Shown here in pieces: positions 53,661 to 63,700 of a stretch of 64,000 bases of DNA. The notes beneath the pieces were generated by a model that was not told where the DNA came from, searched no databases, and worked only from the letters and a program-made list of their open reading frames with translations. The first letter of the stretch is position 1. Each line of letters opens with the position of its first letter. Both the position numbers and the translations under genes were made by a program. Source of the DNA: Micromonospora cathayae (GTDB lineage Bacteria; Actinomycetota; Actinomycetes; Mycobacteriales; Micromonosporaceae); assembly GCF_028993575.1 (NCBI RefSeq), contig NZ_CP118615.1, positions 6,353,001 through 6,417,000 of the forward strand. The letters run 5' to 3'.

Positions 53661-53681
53661 GCCCGGGGAGCTGATCCCCGG
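53639..53681. repeat. Two copies of an 18-bp palindromic repeat at the TerD-like gene stop
   Basis: CGGGGAGCTGATCCCCGG occurs at 53639-53656 and 53664-53681, spaced by 25 bp, with the stop codon between them. Each copy can fold into CGGGGA-GCTGA-TCCCCG. Together they might terminate transcription; origin by local duplication is clear. Confidence 0.7.
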
Positions 53682-53843
53682 CTGACGGCCGGCGGCAGCC
53701 GAGGCCATGCGGGCGCTTCCTCCTGTTCCGTTCGATTCGGGCACCTCCGCCACGGCGGGGGATCTGGCCTCCAGCACCCGCGCTCTCCTCGGCCCCGCCG
53801 GGCCCGGTGCTTCCCTCGGCCCCGCCGCGCCCGGCCGCTCGGC

Positions 53844-53878
53844 GCTGACCCGCCCCGCCTGCGGCGGGGCGGGTCAGC
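53844..53878. terminator. Hairpin overlapping the stop of the exported protein
   Basis: A 16-bp perfect stem (GCTGACCCGCCCCGCC and complement) with a 3-nt loop spans 53844-53878 and includes the minus-strand stop codon of the next gene. Likely terminator for the convergent pair. Confidence 0.7.
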
Positions 53879-54431
53879 AGCGCGCCACGTAGCTGGAGTC
53901 GTAGACGTAGGTCAACGTGGCGTAGGAGAACCACTCCCGGTGCCAGTACCGGAACGTGGCGGTCGGGGTGATCCCCCGGGTGGGCACCCAGCGTTGCCCG
54001 ACGTACCGCTCGACGACCGACGAGGACGTCAGGTCGCTGAAGCTGGTGCAGTACGCGGTGCCGGAGGCAGCGGTCGCCGTGAGCGTCGTGCTGGAGACCA
54101 GGTCGCTGGCCGAACACTGGGCCACCAGGCTGCTCTGGTAGTACAGGACGGATCCGGTCGCTTCCTGCGCCATCCAGTACCGGTAGCTGTGGCCGCTGTT
54201 GCTCCGGCTTCCGATCAACGTCCAGTTCGTGCCGATCAACGGGTTGGCGGGGTTCGGCGCGTAGAACGCGCTGGAGGTGCAGTACGGGGGCGTCTGGACG
54301 ACGGGTCCGGCGTGCGCGGGGGTCGCCGCCACCGTGGGGACGACCAGCCCAAGGACCAGCCCGAGCACCAGCAGGAGGGCCGGTGGGCGACGGTGCGGAC
54401 GGGACGCGGACAGGACCTGGTGGGGGGACAT
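53874..54431 (-). CDS. Small exported protein of unknown function
   Basis: 185 aa. A Sec signal peptide (PPALLLVLGLVLGLVVPTVAATPAHA) precedes a mature domain of about 140 residues with four cysteines (CTSS, QCSAS, CTSF and a C-terminal RC), likely two disulfides. Repeated Tyr/Trp-rich motifs (HSYRYWMAQE, FRYWHREWFSY) suggest a beta-rich fold. No family is recognised. ATG 54431 lies after GGAGGTGG. The 268 bp upstream contain GC-rich degenerate repeats and no gene. Confidence 0.7.
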   Translation of the reverse strand: MSPHQVLSASRPHRRPPALLLVLGLVLGLVVPTVAATPAHAGPVVQTPPYCTSSAFYAPNPANPLIGTNWTLIGSRSNSGHSYRYWMAQEATGSVLYYQSSLVAQCSASDLVSSTTLTATAASGTAYCTSFSDLTSSSVVERYVGQRWVPTRGITPTATFRYWHREWFSYATLTYVYDSSYVARC

Positions 54432-54699
54432 GGACCACCTCCATGACGGGGTCGCCGGCTCGGCTTCGGCGATGACGTCGCCCGACCACCTGTCGGAGGT
54501 GGCGTCGCCCGCCCGGCCGTCGGCCGGTGACGTCGCCCGGCCGCCGGTCGGCGGCGGACTCCGCCGGCTCGGCTTTCGGCACCGGGATCGCCACCACGAG
54601 GGTAGGGATTCCGGCCGCCCCGGCGGGATCCGCTGACGGTGATCCGACAGCCGGCCGGGCGGTACCGGCTGCCCGGTACCGCCCGGTGGACACGCGGGT

Positions 54700-55542
54700 T
54701 CAGACCGCGAAGCAGTTCGGGGTGATCGACCGGTCGGCCAGGGCGTCCTGGACCATCGTGTACGTGGTGCCGTCGAGCACCAGCCCGAGGTGTCCGACGA
54801 TGCGCAGCGGGCACCAGGTCTGCACCAGCGCGTTGACCGCCCCGTCGGCCAGGGTGGCGTTCTGGGTGGGGCGCACCAGCTCGTCCTGGAGGGTCCGGAT
54901 CGTGGTGTAGCGGACGCTGCCCGGCGTGTCGTCCCCGGCGTTCAGGTCGTTGAGGAACGCCGAGCCGATGGTCATCTGCTGGCAGGCCACGATGCCGACG
55001 CAGTTGCCGAGGCCGAGGAACTTGGCGATGTCGGCGACGTACGTGCCGTAGTGCGGGCTGCCGAGGGTGATCAGCCGGCCGACCGAGCCGGTGCCGCCGA
55101 GGTTCTTCAGGTAGTACCGGGAGACCAGACCGCCCTCGGAGTGGGCGACCAGGTCCACTTTGGCCGCGCCGGTGTTCGCCCGCACCTGGGCGACGTACCC
55201 GCTGAACGCGCGGGCCGAGGCGGCGATGTCGCCGAGGCCGAGGTTCGGCAGCTGGTAGATGCTGACCCGGTGGCCGTCGCCGCGCAGCCGGGCGGCGAGC
55301 GGTTCGTACGCGACCGCGACGCCGGACAGCCCGCCGACCACGATGACCGGGTTGGTGGCGTACGTGCCGACGCCGGCGGCGGCCCGGTCGGCCGGGGCGG
55401 CCTGCTCGGCTGGCCCGGCCTTGTCGGCTGTCGCGGCCCGCTCAGGTGCAGGTGCGGGGGCGGCGCTGGCGGCGGTGGCAGTGGCGGCGACCAGCAACGC
55501 GGCGGCGGTCGTGGCGGTGACGAGGATCTTTCGGAGCAGCAT
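54700..55542 (-). CDS. Secreted lipase/esterase (alpha/beta hydrolase, lipase class 2-like)
   Basis: 280 aa. A signal peptide (LLRKILVTATTAAALLVAATATAASA) and an Ala/Pro spacer precede an alpha/beta hydrolase. The nucleophile elbow is AHSEGG with S135; VIVVGGLSG forms the oxyanion-hole region and the catalytic His is probably in IVGHLGLVLDG near the C-terminus. The layout matches the extracellular EstA/LipA group of actinomycetes. ATG 55542 has GGAGGG 7 nt upstream. The 198 bp to the AIPR stop hold no gene. Confidence 0.85.
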   Translation of the reverse strand: MLLRKILVTATTAAALLVAATATAASAAPAPAPERAATADKAGPAEQAAPADRAAAGVGTYATNPVIVVGGLSGVAVAYEPLAARLRGDGHRVSIYQLPNLGLGDIAASARAFSGYVAQVRANTGAAKVDLVAHSEGGLVSRYYLKNLGGTGSVGRLITLGSPHYGTYVADIAKFLGLGNCVGIVACQQMTIGSAFLNDLNAGDDTPGSVRYTTIRTLQDELVRPTQNATLADGAVNALVQTWCPLRIVGHLGLVLDGTTYTMVQDALADRSITPNCFAV

Positions 55543-55740
55543 GGCTGCACCCTCCGGTGGGGGTGGTCCCGGTGGTGGCGGGAGGTGACGGGGGACATCC
55601 GATCGATCGTGGACAACATGATGCCCGTCATAATTCGCGCACGTCAATGGCAAGTTACGCCCGGGTAACCGGAGGTTTCAGAACACGACCCACCGTGGGC
55701 CCGCCCCACACGGCAGCTCACCCACCAGACGAGCCAGCCG

Positions 55741-57825
55741 CTACTCGCCCTCTGCGGAACGGATCTCGTCCGCGATTGCCGCCAGTGAACCCCGCCCGGG
55801 AACAAACCACCGCGTCGTACCCTGAACAGCTCTCGGCGGGTCTCCCGGTGCAGACCTCAGCATCTGCATGGTCAGCCCGGTCGGCGTGTACTGCTTGCCG
55901 TCTGCGGCCCACAGGAGGGGACGACGACGGTCATTGACCCAGGTCGCCTGACCCCGGCGGGGATTCTCGGCGATCCATGGCAGCAGCGTCTTCCGCTCAG
56001 GACCCGTCACCGGCCGGAACTCCACCGGCGCCCCCTCGGCAAGAAGGCCGGAGTTGACGATGACGGTCACCGCCGCCGCCTTCCGTTCGCCCTCCTTGGG
56101 CGACGAGCTGTACTCCGGGGGCAGGCTGGGCCGCGGTTCGTCGCCGGCGAGGGACCGAAGCGCCAAGGCGACCAACTCCCGACACTTCTGCGGATGCCGG
56201 AAGGTGACCAAAGCGGAGCTGCTCGGATACTGTTCGTCAAAGTGGTGGATGAGCCAGGCGAGGGCCGCGTCCGCCAGTTCAGACACCTGCTCCAGCACCC
56301 GCTCCCAGTTGACATCCCGTTCGTCGATGGACGGGGTCACGAGACGTTGCATCACTAAATGGGCGACGAGCAGGTCGCCATGCTCGGCGACCTGCGCCGC
56401 CCGTCCCTCCCGGCCCCGGTTCCCCTCGGCCAGGTGAGCCTGCACCGTACGGAGCATGAGAACCAACCGCCAGACCCGGTAAGCGCTGGGCTGCGGGTTG
56501 AAGATCAGGTGATAGCTGCCGTGCGCCCCGAACTCCCAGAGCAGCTCCTGGTTCTGCTTGGCCCGCATGGCCAGTTCCGGATTGCGGTGAGCGCAGGACA
56601 TGGCGATGGCGGCCTCCAGCACGGAGCATCCAGCTTCCGGCAGGGGGTCGCCTTCGCCGCGCTTGTAGACGTACGTCTTGTGCAGGGAGAGCGAGAAGTC
56701 GTCCCGCAGTCTGGCCTGCCGCTCGTCGAGGGCCGCGTAGTCCCGCGCCTGCACCTGGTTCTGGGTGTTGGTCGCTTGCGTCACCTCGGTGGCGAAGCCG
56801 GGTGGGCAGTCCTCCAGCGAGATGACGCGCACCCACACCCGGCCGACACCGGAGACCTCGGGGGTCTGCTGGACGCCCGCATGGATCGCGGCGACCGTCT
56901 GCGCCCCGTTCACCACGCTGACGCCGTCCAGCTCGAAGTCTCCGGGACCACCGACGGTGTTGGCGAACTTGGCCGTCCTGCGCACCGCGTCACACAGTAC
57001 GGTGATGCCGTTGTTGAAATACCAGAAGTTCTGAGGTTGCTTCACCAGGGTCTCGACGATGCTCCGGTTGACGGTGGTCAGGCCGAGAGACGTCCGGAGG
57101 TTCTTGCCGAACAGACGGTCACCGTGTTTGTCGTACCAGGCGGCCACCTCGCCGACGTACATCGTCCCGTAGTACGCCTTGAAGGGTTCAGGTACCGAGG
57201 CGCAGCCGTCGACCCGGGCCGTGAGGTTGATCTTCGGCTCCCCGATGCCGGCCCGGACGAAATCGTGGAAGTCACCCAGACCGAGCACCTTCAGGTCGGT
57301 CATCGGCTTAGTTTCCTCGCACGCCTGCTCGAAGACCAGGTTGACGACATCGGCCAGTACGGGACGACCGAGCAGTGCGACCACCAGGGTGATCTTGACG
57401 TCCCCCTTGCTGAAGACCTTGTCCACCCGGTCCGCCAGAGCCTGGAACCGCTTGTTGAACCGCGCGTAGTCCTCCCTCAGCAGCAGGTCGAACCCCTGCT
57501 TGAACTTAAGAGCGCTGCCCTGGTCCAACGAGGCGTTCCCGCCGTCACTCCACTTGGCCTGGACCAGCCAGACGTGCGGCACATCCTCGCTGACCGCGAC
57601 AGCGTCGATTCCCCAGTCGTCGAAGCCGTCGATCACCGACTCGGCAGCCTCCGCGAGTCCCATGCCAGTCAGGTTGTGCACCGCCATCGCGGCCAGGGCA
57701 CGCGACAGGAACGACTGTTCCCGATGCCGTTCGGGGGCCTTCTCATCGAGATCGCTCAGATCGATGTGCTGCTCGAACTGACGCACGAGTGCTTCTCGAA
57801 CATGACGTACCTGAAGGGGGTTCAC
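55741..57825 (-). CDS. AIPR family protein with N-terminal PD-(D/E)XK-type nuclease motif
   Basis: 694 aa. The N-terminal part has a restriction-endonuclease-like signature: D74 in GIDAVAV, then Q89-A-K91 in VQAKW, as in Mrr-type nucleases. The AIPR (abortive infection phage resistance) domain follows, with LFGKNLRTSLGLTTVNRSI and FWYFNNGITVLCD. AIPR genes are reported near type I RM and other defence systems, but their mechanism is unclear. GTG 57825 has GGAAGG 8 nt upstream; TTG 57840 is an alternative. It lies 50 bp after hsdM on the same strand, with lower-GC patches, so it is probably co-transcribed and co-inherited. Confidence 0.85.
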   Translation of the reverse strand: MNPLQVRHVREALVRQFEQHIDLSDLDEKAPERHREQSFLSRALAAMAVHNLTGMGLAEAAESVIDGFDDWGIDAVAVSEDVPHVWLVQAKWSDGGNASLDQGSALKFKQGFDLLLREDYARFNKRFQALADRVDKVFSKGDVKITLVVALLGRPVLADVVNLVFEQACEETKPMTDLKVLGLGDFHDFVRAGIGEPKINLTARVDGCASVPEPFKAYYGTMYVGEVAAWYDKHGDRLFGKNLRTSLGLTTVNRSIVETLVKQPQNFWYFNNGITVLCDAVRRTAKFANTVGGPGDFELDGVSVVNGAQTVAAIHAGVQQTPEVSGVGRVWVRVISLEDCPPGFATEVTQATNTQNQVQARDYAALDERQARLRDDFSLSLHKTYVYKRGEGDPLPEAGCSVLEAAIAMSCAHRNPELAMRAKQNQELLWEFGAHGSYHLIFNPQPSAYRVWRLVLMLRTVQAHLAEGNRGREGRAAQVAEHGDLLVAHLVMQRLVTPSIDERDVNWERVLEQVSELADAALAWLIHHFDEQYPSSSALVTFRHPQKCRELVALALRSLAGDEPRPSLPPEYSSSPKEGERKAAAVTVIVNSGLLAEGAPVEFRPVTGPERKTLLPWIAENPRRGQATWVNDRRRPLLWAADGKQYTPTGLTMQMLRSAPGDPPRAVQGTTRWFVPGRGSLAAIADEIRSAEGE

Positions 57826-57875
57826 CTCGATGCCTTCCAAGGTCGACAGAGCGCTCTAGACGTCCAGGTCATTGA

Positions 57876-59381
57876 TCAGGAACTTGTCGTGTCTTTGCCG
57901 GTGGTGCCGGCGAGCGCCTCGGCGATGGCGGCGAACTCGCGTAGGGCGGCCTGGAGGTCCTCCACGATCTCCTGGGCGATCACCTCGGGCGGCAGCAGCG
58001 CGTCGGCGTCCTCCAGGGAGGCGTCCTTGAGCCAGGTGATGTCCAGGTTGACCTTGTCCCGGGCGATCAGCTCGTCGTACGTGAAGGGCTTGAAGCGCTC
58101 GGTCTCCACCCGCTCGGCCCGGTCTTTGCCGGGCAGGTAGCAGTCCACGAAGTCCTGGAGATGTTCCCGGCGCAGCGGGTTCTGCTTGAGGGTGAAGTGC
58201 TGGTTGGTGCGGAAGTCGTACACCCAGAGCACGCTCGTCCAGGGTTCCTCGCGGGCGCGTTTGCGCTCGAAGAACAGCACGTTGGCCTTGACCCCACCGG
58301 CGTAGAAGATCCCGGTGGGCAGCCGCAGCATGGTGTGCAGGTCGTACTGTTTGAGCAGCCGGCGACGGATGGTCTCCCCCGCGCCGCCCTCGAAGAGCAC
58401 GTTGTCCGGCAGGACGACCGCCGCCCGTCCGTTGATCTCCAGCAGCGACGCGATGTGCTGGACGAAGTTGAGCTGCTTGTTGGCGGTGGTGGTCCAGAAG
58501 TCGGGGCGCTCGACCGCGCCGTCGCCCCGGTCGGCGGCCCGACCATCCTGCCCGACCATCCGGATCGAGGAGCTACGACCGAACGGCGGGTTCGCCAACA
58601 CCAGGGTGTACCGACGGCTCGGCTCCCGGCCGAGCGCGTCCCCCACCGTGATCAGCGAGTCGCCGCCGGGCGTACCGATGCCGTGCAGCAGCATGTTCAT
58701 CGCCGCCAGCCGGGCCGTCCCCTCGACCAGCTCGGTGCCGGTGATCGCGTCGCGGGCGAGCTTCCGCCGCTGGTCGGGGGTGAGCGCGCTGCCGTGCTGG
58801 CTCTGGATGTGGTCGAACGCGGCCAGCAGGAACCCGCCGGTTCCGCAGGCCGGGTCGGTGATGGTGTCGTCCGGGGTGGGCAGCACGCAGTCGACCATCG
58901 CGGTGGTCAGCGCGCGCGGAGTGAAGTACTGCCCCGCGCCGGACTTCGCGTCCTCCGCGCCTTTGGCGAGCAGTTCCTCGTAGGCGTCGCCCTTGACGTC
59001 GACCCCGGCCTGCGACCAGTTCTCCTTGTCGATCAGGTCCACGATCAGCCGCTTGAGCTTGGCCGGGTCCTGGATCCTGTTCTGTGCCTTCCGGAAGATC
59101 GTGCCGAGCGTGCCGCTCTGCTTGCCTAGCTCGGTGAGGATGTGCCGGTACTGCGCCTCCAGGTTGACGCCCTCGGCGTCAAGCAGCGTCTGCCAGCTCA
59201 GCTCGTCCGGCACGATCTGCTCGGGGCGGAACTTCCGGTTGGCCCGCTCGTCGGCCATCTTTAGGAACAACAGAAACGTCAACTGCTCGACGTAGTCGAT
59301 GGTCGAGACGCCGTCGTCGCGCAGCACGTCGCAGTAGTTCCAGAGCTTCTGCACCAAGCGGCGCGAATCCACAGTGCTCAC
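57876..59381 (-). CDS. hsdM: Type I restriction-modification system DNA methyltransferase subunit HsdM
   Basis: 501 aa. N-terminal HsdM helical domain (YVEQLTFLLFLKMADERANR), SAM-binding motif DPACGTGG at 176-183 and catalytic NPPF at 264-267 define an N6-adenine methyltransferase. QYFTPRALT and NVLFEGGAG are family landmarks. It works with HsdS to methylate a bipartite site and with HsdR to cut unmethylated DNA. GTG 59381 overlaps the hsdS stop by 4 bp. Confidence 0.96.
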   Translation of the reverse strand: MSTVDSRRLVQKLWNYCDVLRDDGVSTIDYVEQLTFLLFLKMADERANRKFRPEQIVPDELSWQTLLDAEGVNLEAQYRHILTELGKQSGTLGTIFRKAQNRIQDPAKLKRLIVDLIDKENWSQAGVDVKGDAYEELLAKGAEDAKSGAGQYFTPRALTTAMVDCVLPTPDDTITDPACGTGGFLLAAFDHIQSQHGSALTPDQRRKLARDAITGTELVEGTARLAAMNMLLHGIGTPGGDSLITVGDALGREPSRRYTLVLANPPFGRSSSIRMVGQDGRAADRGDGAVERPDFWTTTANKQLNFVQHIASLLEINGRAAVVLPDNVLFEGGAGETIRRRLLKQYDLHTMLRLPTGIFYAGGVKANVLFFERKRAREEPWTSVLWVYDFRTNQHFTLKQNPLRREHLQDFVDCYLPGKDRAERVETERFKPFTYDELIARDKVNLDITWLKDASLEDADALLPPEVIAQEIVEDLQAALREFAAIAEALAGTTGKDTTSS

Positions 59382-60775
59382 AGCGGCAAGGTCTCCTGCT
59401 GGTAGTCGTCGCCGGTCACCCTGGTCGGTGGTGCCGGCAACTCTTTCTTCCTACGCGGGGCGCGGTTCCGCTGCTTCGGTATCCTGACAGCCCGCTCAGC
59501 CCTGATCCGCGCCAACAACTCCGACGCCGGCTCGTCGTCCGGATCCTGCGGCACCAACCGCCCAGAGAACGCCTCGGCCAGCAAAGATTTCCGCAGTGCG
59601 GCAATGCGCCTTTCCCCGTCTTCGATTTCCTTGCGAAGCCGCTCGACGCCAGCAAGCTGCTCGTTCACCCGCGCAACAATTTCCCTCTGTTCATCGAGGG
59701 GAGGCACCGGAAACTCGACGGCCTTGAACCGTCCGGCAGACAGGTGCGCGATGTTCGTGGTGATGCGAAGCTCACGGATGTAGCGCCCGGTGTGCATGTG
59801 GCGACGGAACACCAGTAACGCCCACTCGGGATCCACGCCGGGACCAGCTCGGAAACGAAGAAGACTGTTAGTGAAGGCAACTTCTTCGGGCGCCCCCCTG
59901 TAGATCGCCGGACGGCCGAGGTATTCGGGACTCTGCCCCTCGTTGAGGAGGATGTCCCCCTCACGCAGGCGAAACTTCTCGAAGACCTCCGGCGGAAAGT
60001 CCATCTCCATGACGTCCGAGACGTCGATCCGGCCCTCGAAGACGTTGGCGACCCGCAGATACGGCCGCATGTGCGGGCCGGTGTGCCAGTCAGGGTGGCG
60101 CTGCCGCCCCAGATCCACGGCCCCGGCCTCACCCACGGAAACACATCGCCAGTTCCCCGGCAGGTTAAGCGGGATCGCTTCGGCCAGAATCGCCTTCGTC
60201 AAAGTTCTCAACCGCCGCCCCGAAAGCAACAGCGCATCAAGGCCGGATTCGAGGCCAGAAAGCTGTCCGTCGAGAAGGGCGACTACCCGGCGCTGCTCGG
60301 CGAGGGACGGAAGCGGTATCCTCCAGGAGGACAAGCGACCTGCCCCAATGTGGTGGATTCCAACTCCGCGAGAATGCTCGACGAAGGCACCCCTCATGGC
60401 CTCGAACCGGAGAAGATTAAGAAGATACTTCGGATCCGGCCCCCAACTTCGAACCCGCAATAAAGTATTCTGAAAGCAGCAGCCTTCTATCTCATCGTTC
60501 CAGAGCGCAGGCTTTCCCACCTCGCCAGGACTTCCAGACGCCTCACTCAAGACGATATCCCCTGGACGCAGGCGATAGACTTCAACCTCTTCATCGGTGA
60601 AGTTCATCTCCTTGACATCATCCAGCTTGAGCCCGTTCCAGCCCACATTCGCCGCTCTAAGGTAGGGCCGCATTTGGGTGCCCGTATGGTTCTTTGGCGA
60701 GCGCTGACGACCGAGGCGGACTTCGGCTACCTCATCAAGCCGCGCCCACTCCCAGCCGGTTGGAAGGTCGGTCAC
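59378..60775 (-). CDS. hsdS: Type I restriction-modification system specificity subunit HsdS
   Basis: 465 aa with two target-recognition domains (about 1-200 and 205-400), each ending in the conserved helical region (PLPSLAEQRRVVALLDGQLSG and PVPPLDEQREIVARVNEQLAG). Unusually, both TRDs contain the same motif, GRQR...HTG..MRPYLR.ANV, so they may read related half-sites. Base composition is visibly more AT-rich than neighbours, as is common for exchanged hsdS genes. GTG 60775 overlaps the hsdR stop by 4 bp. A basic C-terminal tail (RNRAPRRKKEL) follows. Confidence 0.95.
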   Translation of the reverse strand: MTDLPTGWEWARLDEVAEVRLGRQRSPKNHTGTQMRPYLRAANVGWNGLKLDDVKEMNFTDEEVEVYRLRPGDIVLSEASGSPGEVGKPALWNDEIEGCCFQNTLLRVRSWGPDPKYLLNLLRFEAMRGAFVEHSRGVGIHHIGAGRLSSWRIPLPSLAEQRRVVALLDGQLSGLESGLDALLLSGRRLRTLTKAILAEAIPLNLPGNWRCVSVGEAGAVDLGRQRHPDWHTGPHMRPYLRVANVFEGRIDVSDVMEMDFPPEVFEKFRLREGDILLNEGQSPEYLGRPAIYRGAPEEVAFTNSLLRFRAGPGVDPEWALLVFRRHMHTGRYIRELRITTNIAHLSAGRFKAVEFPVPPLDEQREIVARVNEQLAGVERLRKEIEDGERRIAALRKSLLAEAFSGRLVPQDPDDEPASELLARIRAERAVRIPKQRNRAPRRKKELPAPPTRVTGDDYQQETLPL

Positions 60776-63700
60776 GCGGTCAGCTCCTGGTTGAGTTCGT
60801 CCAGCAACGGCTCGGCGCGATCACCGAAGGTGTGGGCGTACCCGTCGATGCCGCCGCGTTCGGTGAACGGTGCGCCGTCCAGGTCGTCCGGCGTGATCTC
60901 CACGCTGACCGCTATCACGTTCTTGATCCTTTCCAGCCACCACACCTGGTCGGCGGTGAAGGTGGCCCCTGACTGTTCCTGTCGCAGCAGCCAGCCCCGG
61001 AAACGTTCCTCGACCTGGCTCCGGTATGGACGGAGCTCCTGGTCGAGTCCCAACTCGTACCGCACCAGGGAGACCAGGTCGGTCACACCGCGCGGCCCGG
61101 GTGCCTCCGCCGTCCGTCCAAGCTGGACGTAAGCCTGCCACAGCGAATCCGGGGTCCACACCTGCGGGGGTCGGGCGATCCGGGCAGCCAGTTCCTTGAT
61201 CTGCTGGTAGCCGATCCGGCCCTTGCCCTCGTAGAAGACCTGGAGGGCGGTGATCTCGTCGCGGTGCTGTTCCAGGTACTCCCGGAAGCTGCTCCGGGTC
61301 ATCCTGGCGCGTTCCTCGGCGGGCACGCCGGCCGCCGAGATCAGCCGGTCCTGGTTCACCTCGTCGTAGGTGATGTCGTGCGAGCGCCGGATCTCCAGGA
61401 TGCGGTCCCGCAGCCGGGGGTTCGCGGCCAGCGGGCGCAGCGCCCCGGCCAGCAGGTCACGTACGGCTTCCGGCCCGGCCGCCTTCGCCGGGTTCAACTG
61501 TTCCGGGGCGACCGCGTCGACCAGGCCGCGCACGATCCCGGTCAGCGGCTGCCCGCCCAGGTCGGCGAGTTCCTGCCGTTCGTCGTCGGTGAGCTGCTGG
61601 TTGAGCCGGGCCAGCCGGGCGGCGAGGGTGGCCACCTCGTTGGCGTCGGCGGTGAGCGTGCCGGCCTTGCGGAGCAGGTCCCGCAGCGAGATCTGCTGTT
61701 CGGTGTGCCGTTGCAGGGGCACCGCCTCGTCCAGGTCGGCCTCGGTCACGCCGACCGCGTCGACGATGACGAAGCGGTCCTTGACCTGGGCGTCCGGGGT
61801 GACCGCCTGGAAGTCGGCGGGGTCGATGGTCCGCGCGCCCCGGCCTTTCATCTGCTCGAAGTAGGTGGCGGTACGCACCGGCCGGAGGAAGAACACGCAC
61901 TCCAGCGGCTTCACGTCGGTGCCGGTGGCGATCATGTCGACGGTGACCGCGATCCGCAGTTCGGGGCTGTTACGGAACGCCTGGAGCAGCATCTCCGGGT
62001 ACCGCGCGGAGTAGGTGATCTTCTGTGCGAAGTCGTTGCCCCGGCCGAAGAGCAGCCGGACCATCTGCACGATCTCCTCGGCGTGGTTGTCGTCCCGGGC
62101 GAAGATCAGGGTCTTCGGCACCGTGTTCCGACCGGGGAAGATCTCGGTGAACAGCTTGTCCCGGAAGGTCTCCAGCACCAGCTTGAGCTGCCCTTTCGAG
62201 ATGACCGACTTACCGACCTGCTCCCCGCCGTAGGTGAAGTCGTCCTCCAGCTCCTGGTAGCGCTCGGCCCGGGTGCGCCGGTCCCGCATCGGTACCACCG
62301 TGCCGGCCTCGATCTTCTCCCCGCCCTCGGTGATCGCGGTCTTGATCCGGTACACGTCGAAGCCGACGTTGACCCCGTCGGCGACCGCCTCCTCGTAGCT
62401 GTACTGCGACACCAGGTTCTGCTGGAAGAAGCCGAGGGTCTGCTTGACCGGCGTGGCGGTCAGCCCGACCACGAAGGCGTCGAAGTACTCGATCACCGCC
62501 CGCCACTTGCCGTAGATCGAGCGGTGGCACTCGTCCACCACGATCAGGTCGAACGTCTCCGGCGGGATGCGCGGGTTGTAGGCGACCTCGGCCGGTGCGT
62601 CCAGGTCGTAGCTGTCGTACGCGGCGTCGTCGGTGTCCGCTTCCGGCAGCTCGACGCCGCGCAGCGCCCCGTACAGGCGCTGGATCGTGGAGATCACCAC
62701 CGTGGAGGAGTCGACCAGGCCGGCCCCGGTGAGCCGGTCGACGGGGAACAGTTCGGTGAACTTCCGCCCGTCGTCCGGGGTCTGGTAGCCCGCGTACTCC
62801 CGCAGGGTCTGCCGGCCGAGGTTGTTCCGGTCGACCAGGAACAGGATCCGGCCGGCGCGGGCGTGCCGGAGCAGCCGGTAACTGGCGGTCACGGCGGTGA
62901 AGGTCTTCCCCGCCCCGGTGGCCATCTGCACCAGCGCACGCGGCCGGTCGTCGGCGAGCGCCCGTTCCAGTCCATCGACCGCGTCGGCCTGGGCCGGGCG
63001 CAGGCCGAGCCGGTCCAGCGCCGGCATCCGCCGCAGCCGGGCCCGCAACGTCGGCGCGTCCGGGTCGCCCTCCGCCTCCCGCATCCAGCGCTTGAGGGTC
63101 TCCGGCTGGTGGAAGGCGAAGACCTCCCGGGTACGCGGGAACGGGTCGAGCCCGTTGACGAAGGTGGTCTCGGTGCCGGTGGCGACGTACCCGAACGGCA
63201 GCGGCCTGTCCCGCAGCCAGGCGTTGAGCTTCTGCTCGCGGGTGAGCCCCTTCTGGTACCGGTCGAGCTGCGCTTCCGCGCCGCGCGGCGCGGTGCCCTC
63301 CCGCTTGGCCTCGATCACTCCGACCAGGCGCTGGTCGACGTAGAGCAGGTAGTCGGCCCGGCCGGTCGCCAGGGTCACCTCCCGGACGGCGACGCCCCCA
63401 CTGTCCGCAAACAGGTTGAGGTCACGCTCGTCCTGCACCTCCCAGCCGGCGGCGCGGAGCTGACGGTCGATCTCCTCGCGGGTCTGCGCCTCGTTCAACG
63501 GCTCCCGGGACGCCCGGCGGGCGCGGGCGATGAACTCCTCCCGTCGGGCCGCCGACACCTTCGCCGCCGGCCGGTCCTCGAACGCCCGTTCCGCCGCCTG
63601 GGCGGCCGGCTCCAGCTTCGCCACCAGCTCGGCCGCCGCACCCCGACGGGCGTCCGCCTCGCGGACCGCCCGCTGCGCGTCCGCCGTCGCGTCGGCACGG

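Noticed and set aside
55543-55740. Integration site or direct repeat bordering the restriction island
   Set aside because: The gap is relatively AT-rich and holds a weak inverted repeat, but no tRNA, integrase or matching direct repeat could be found in the window.
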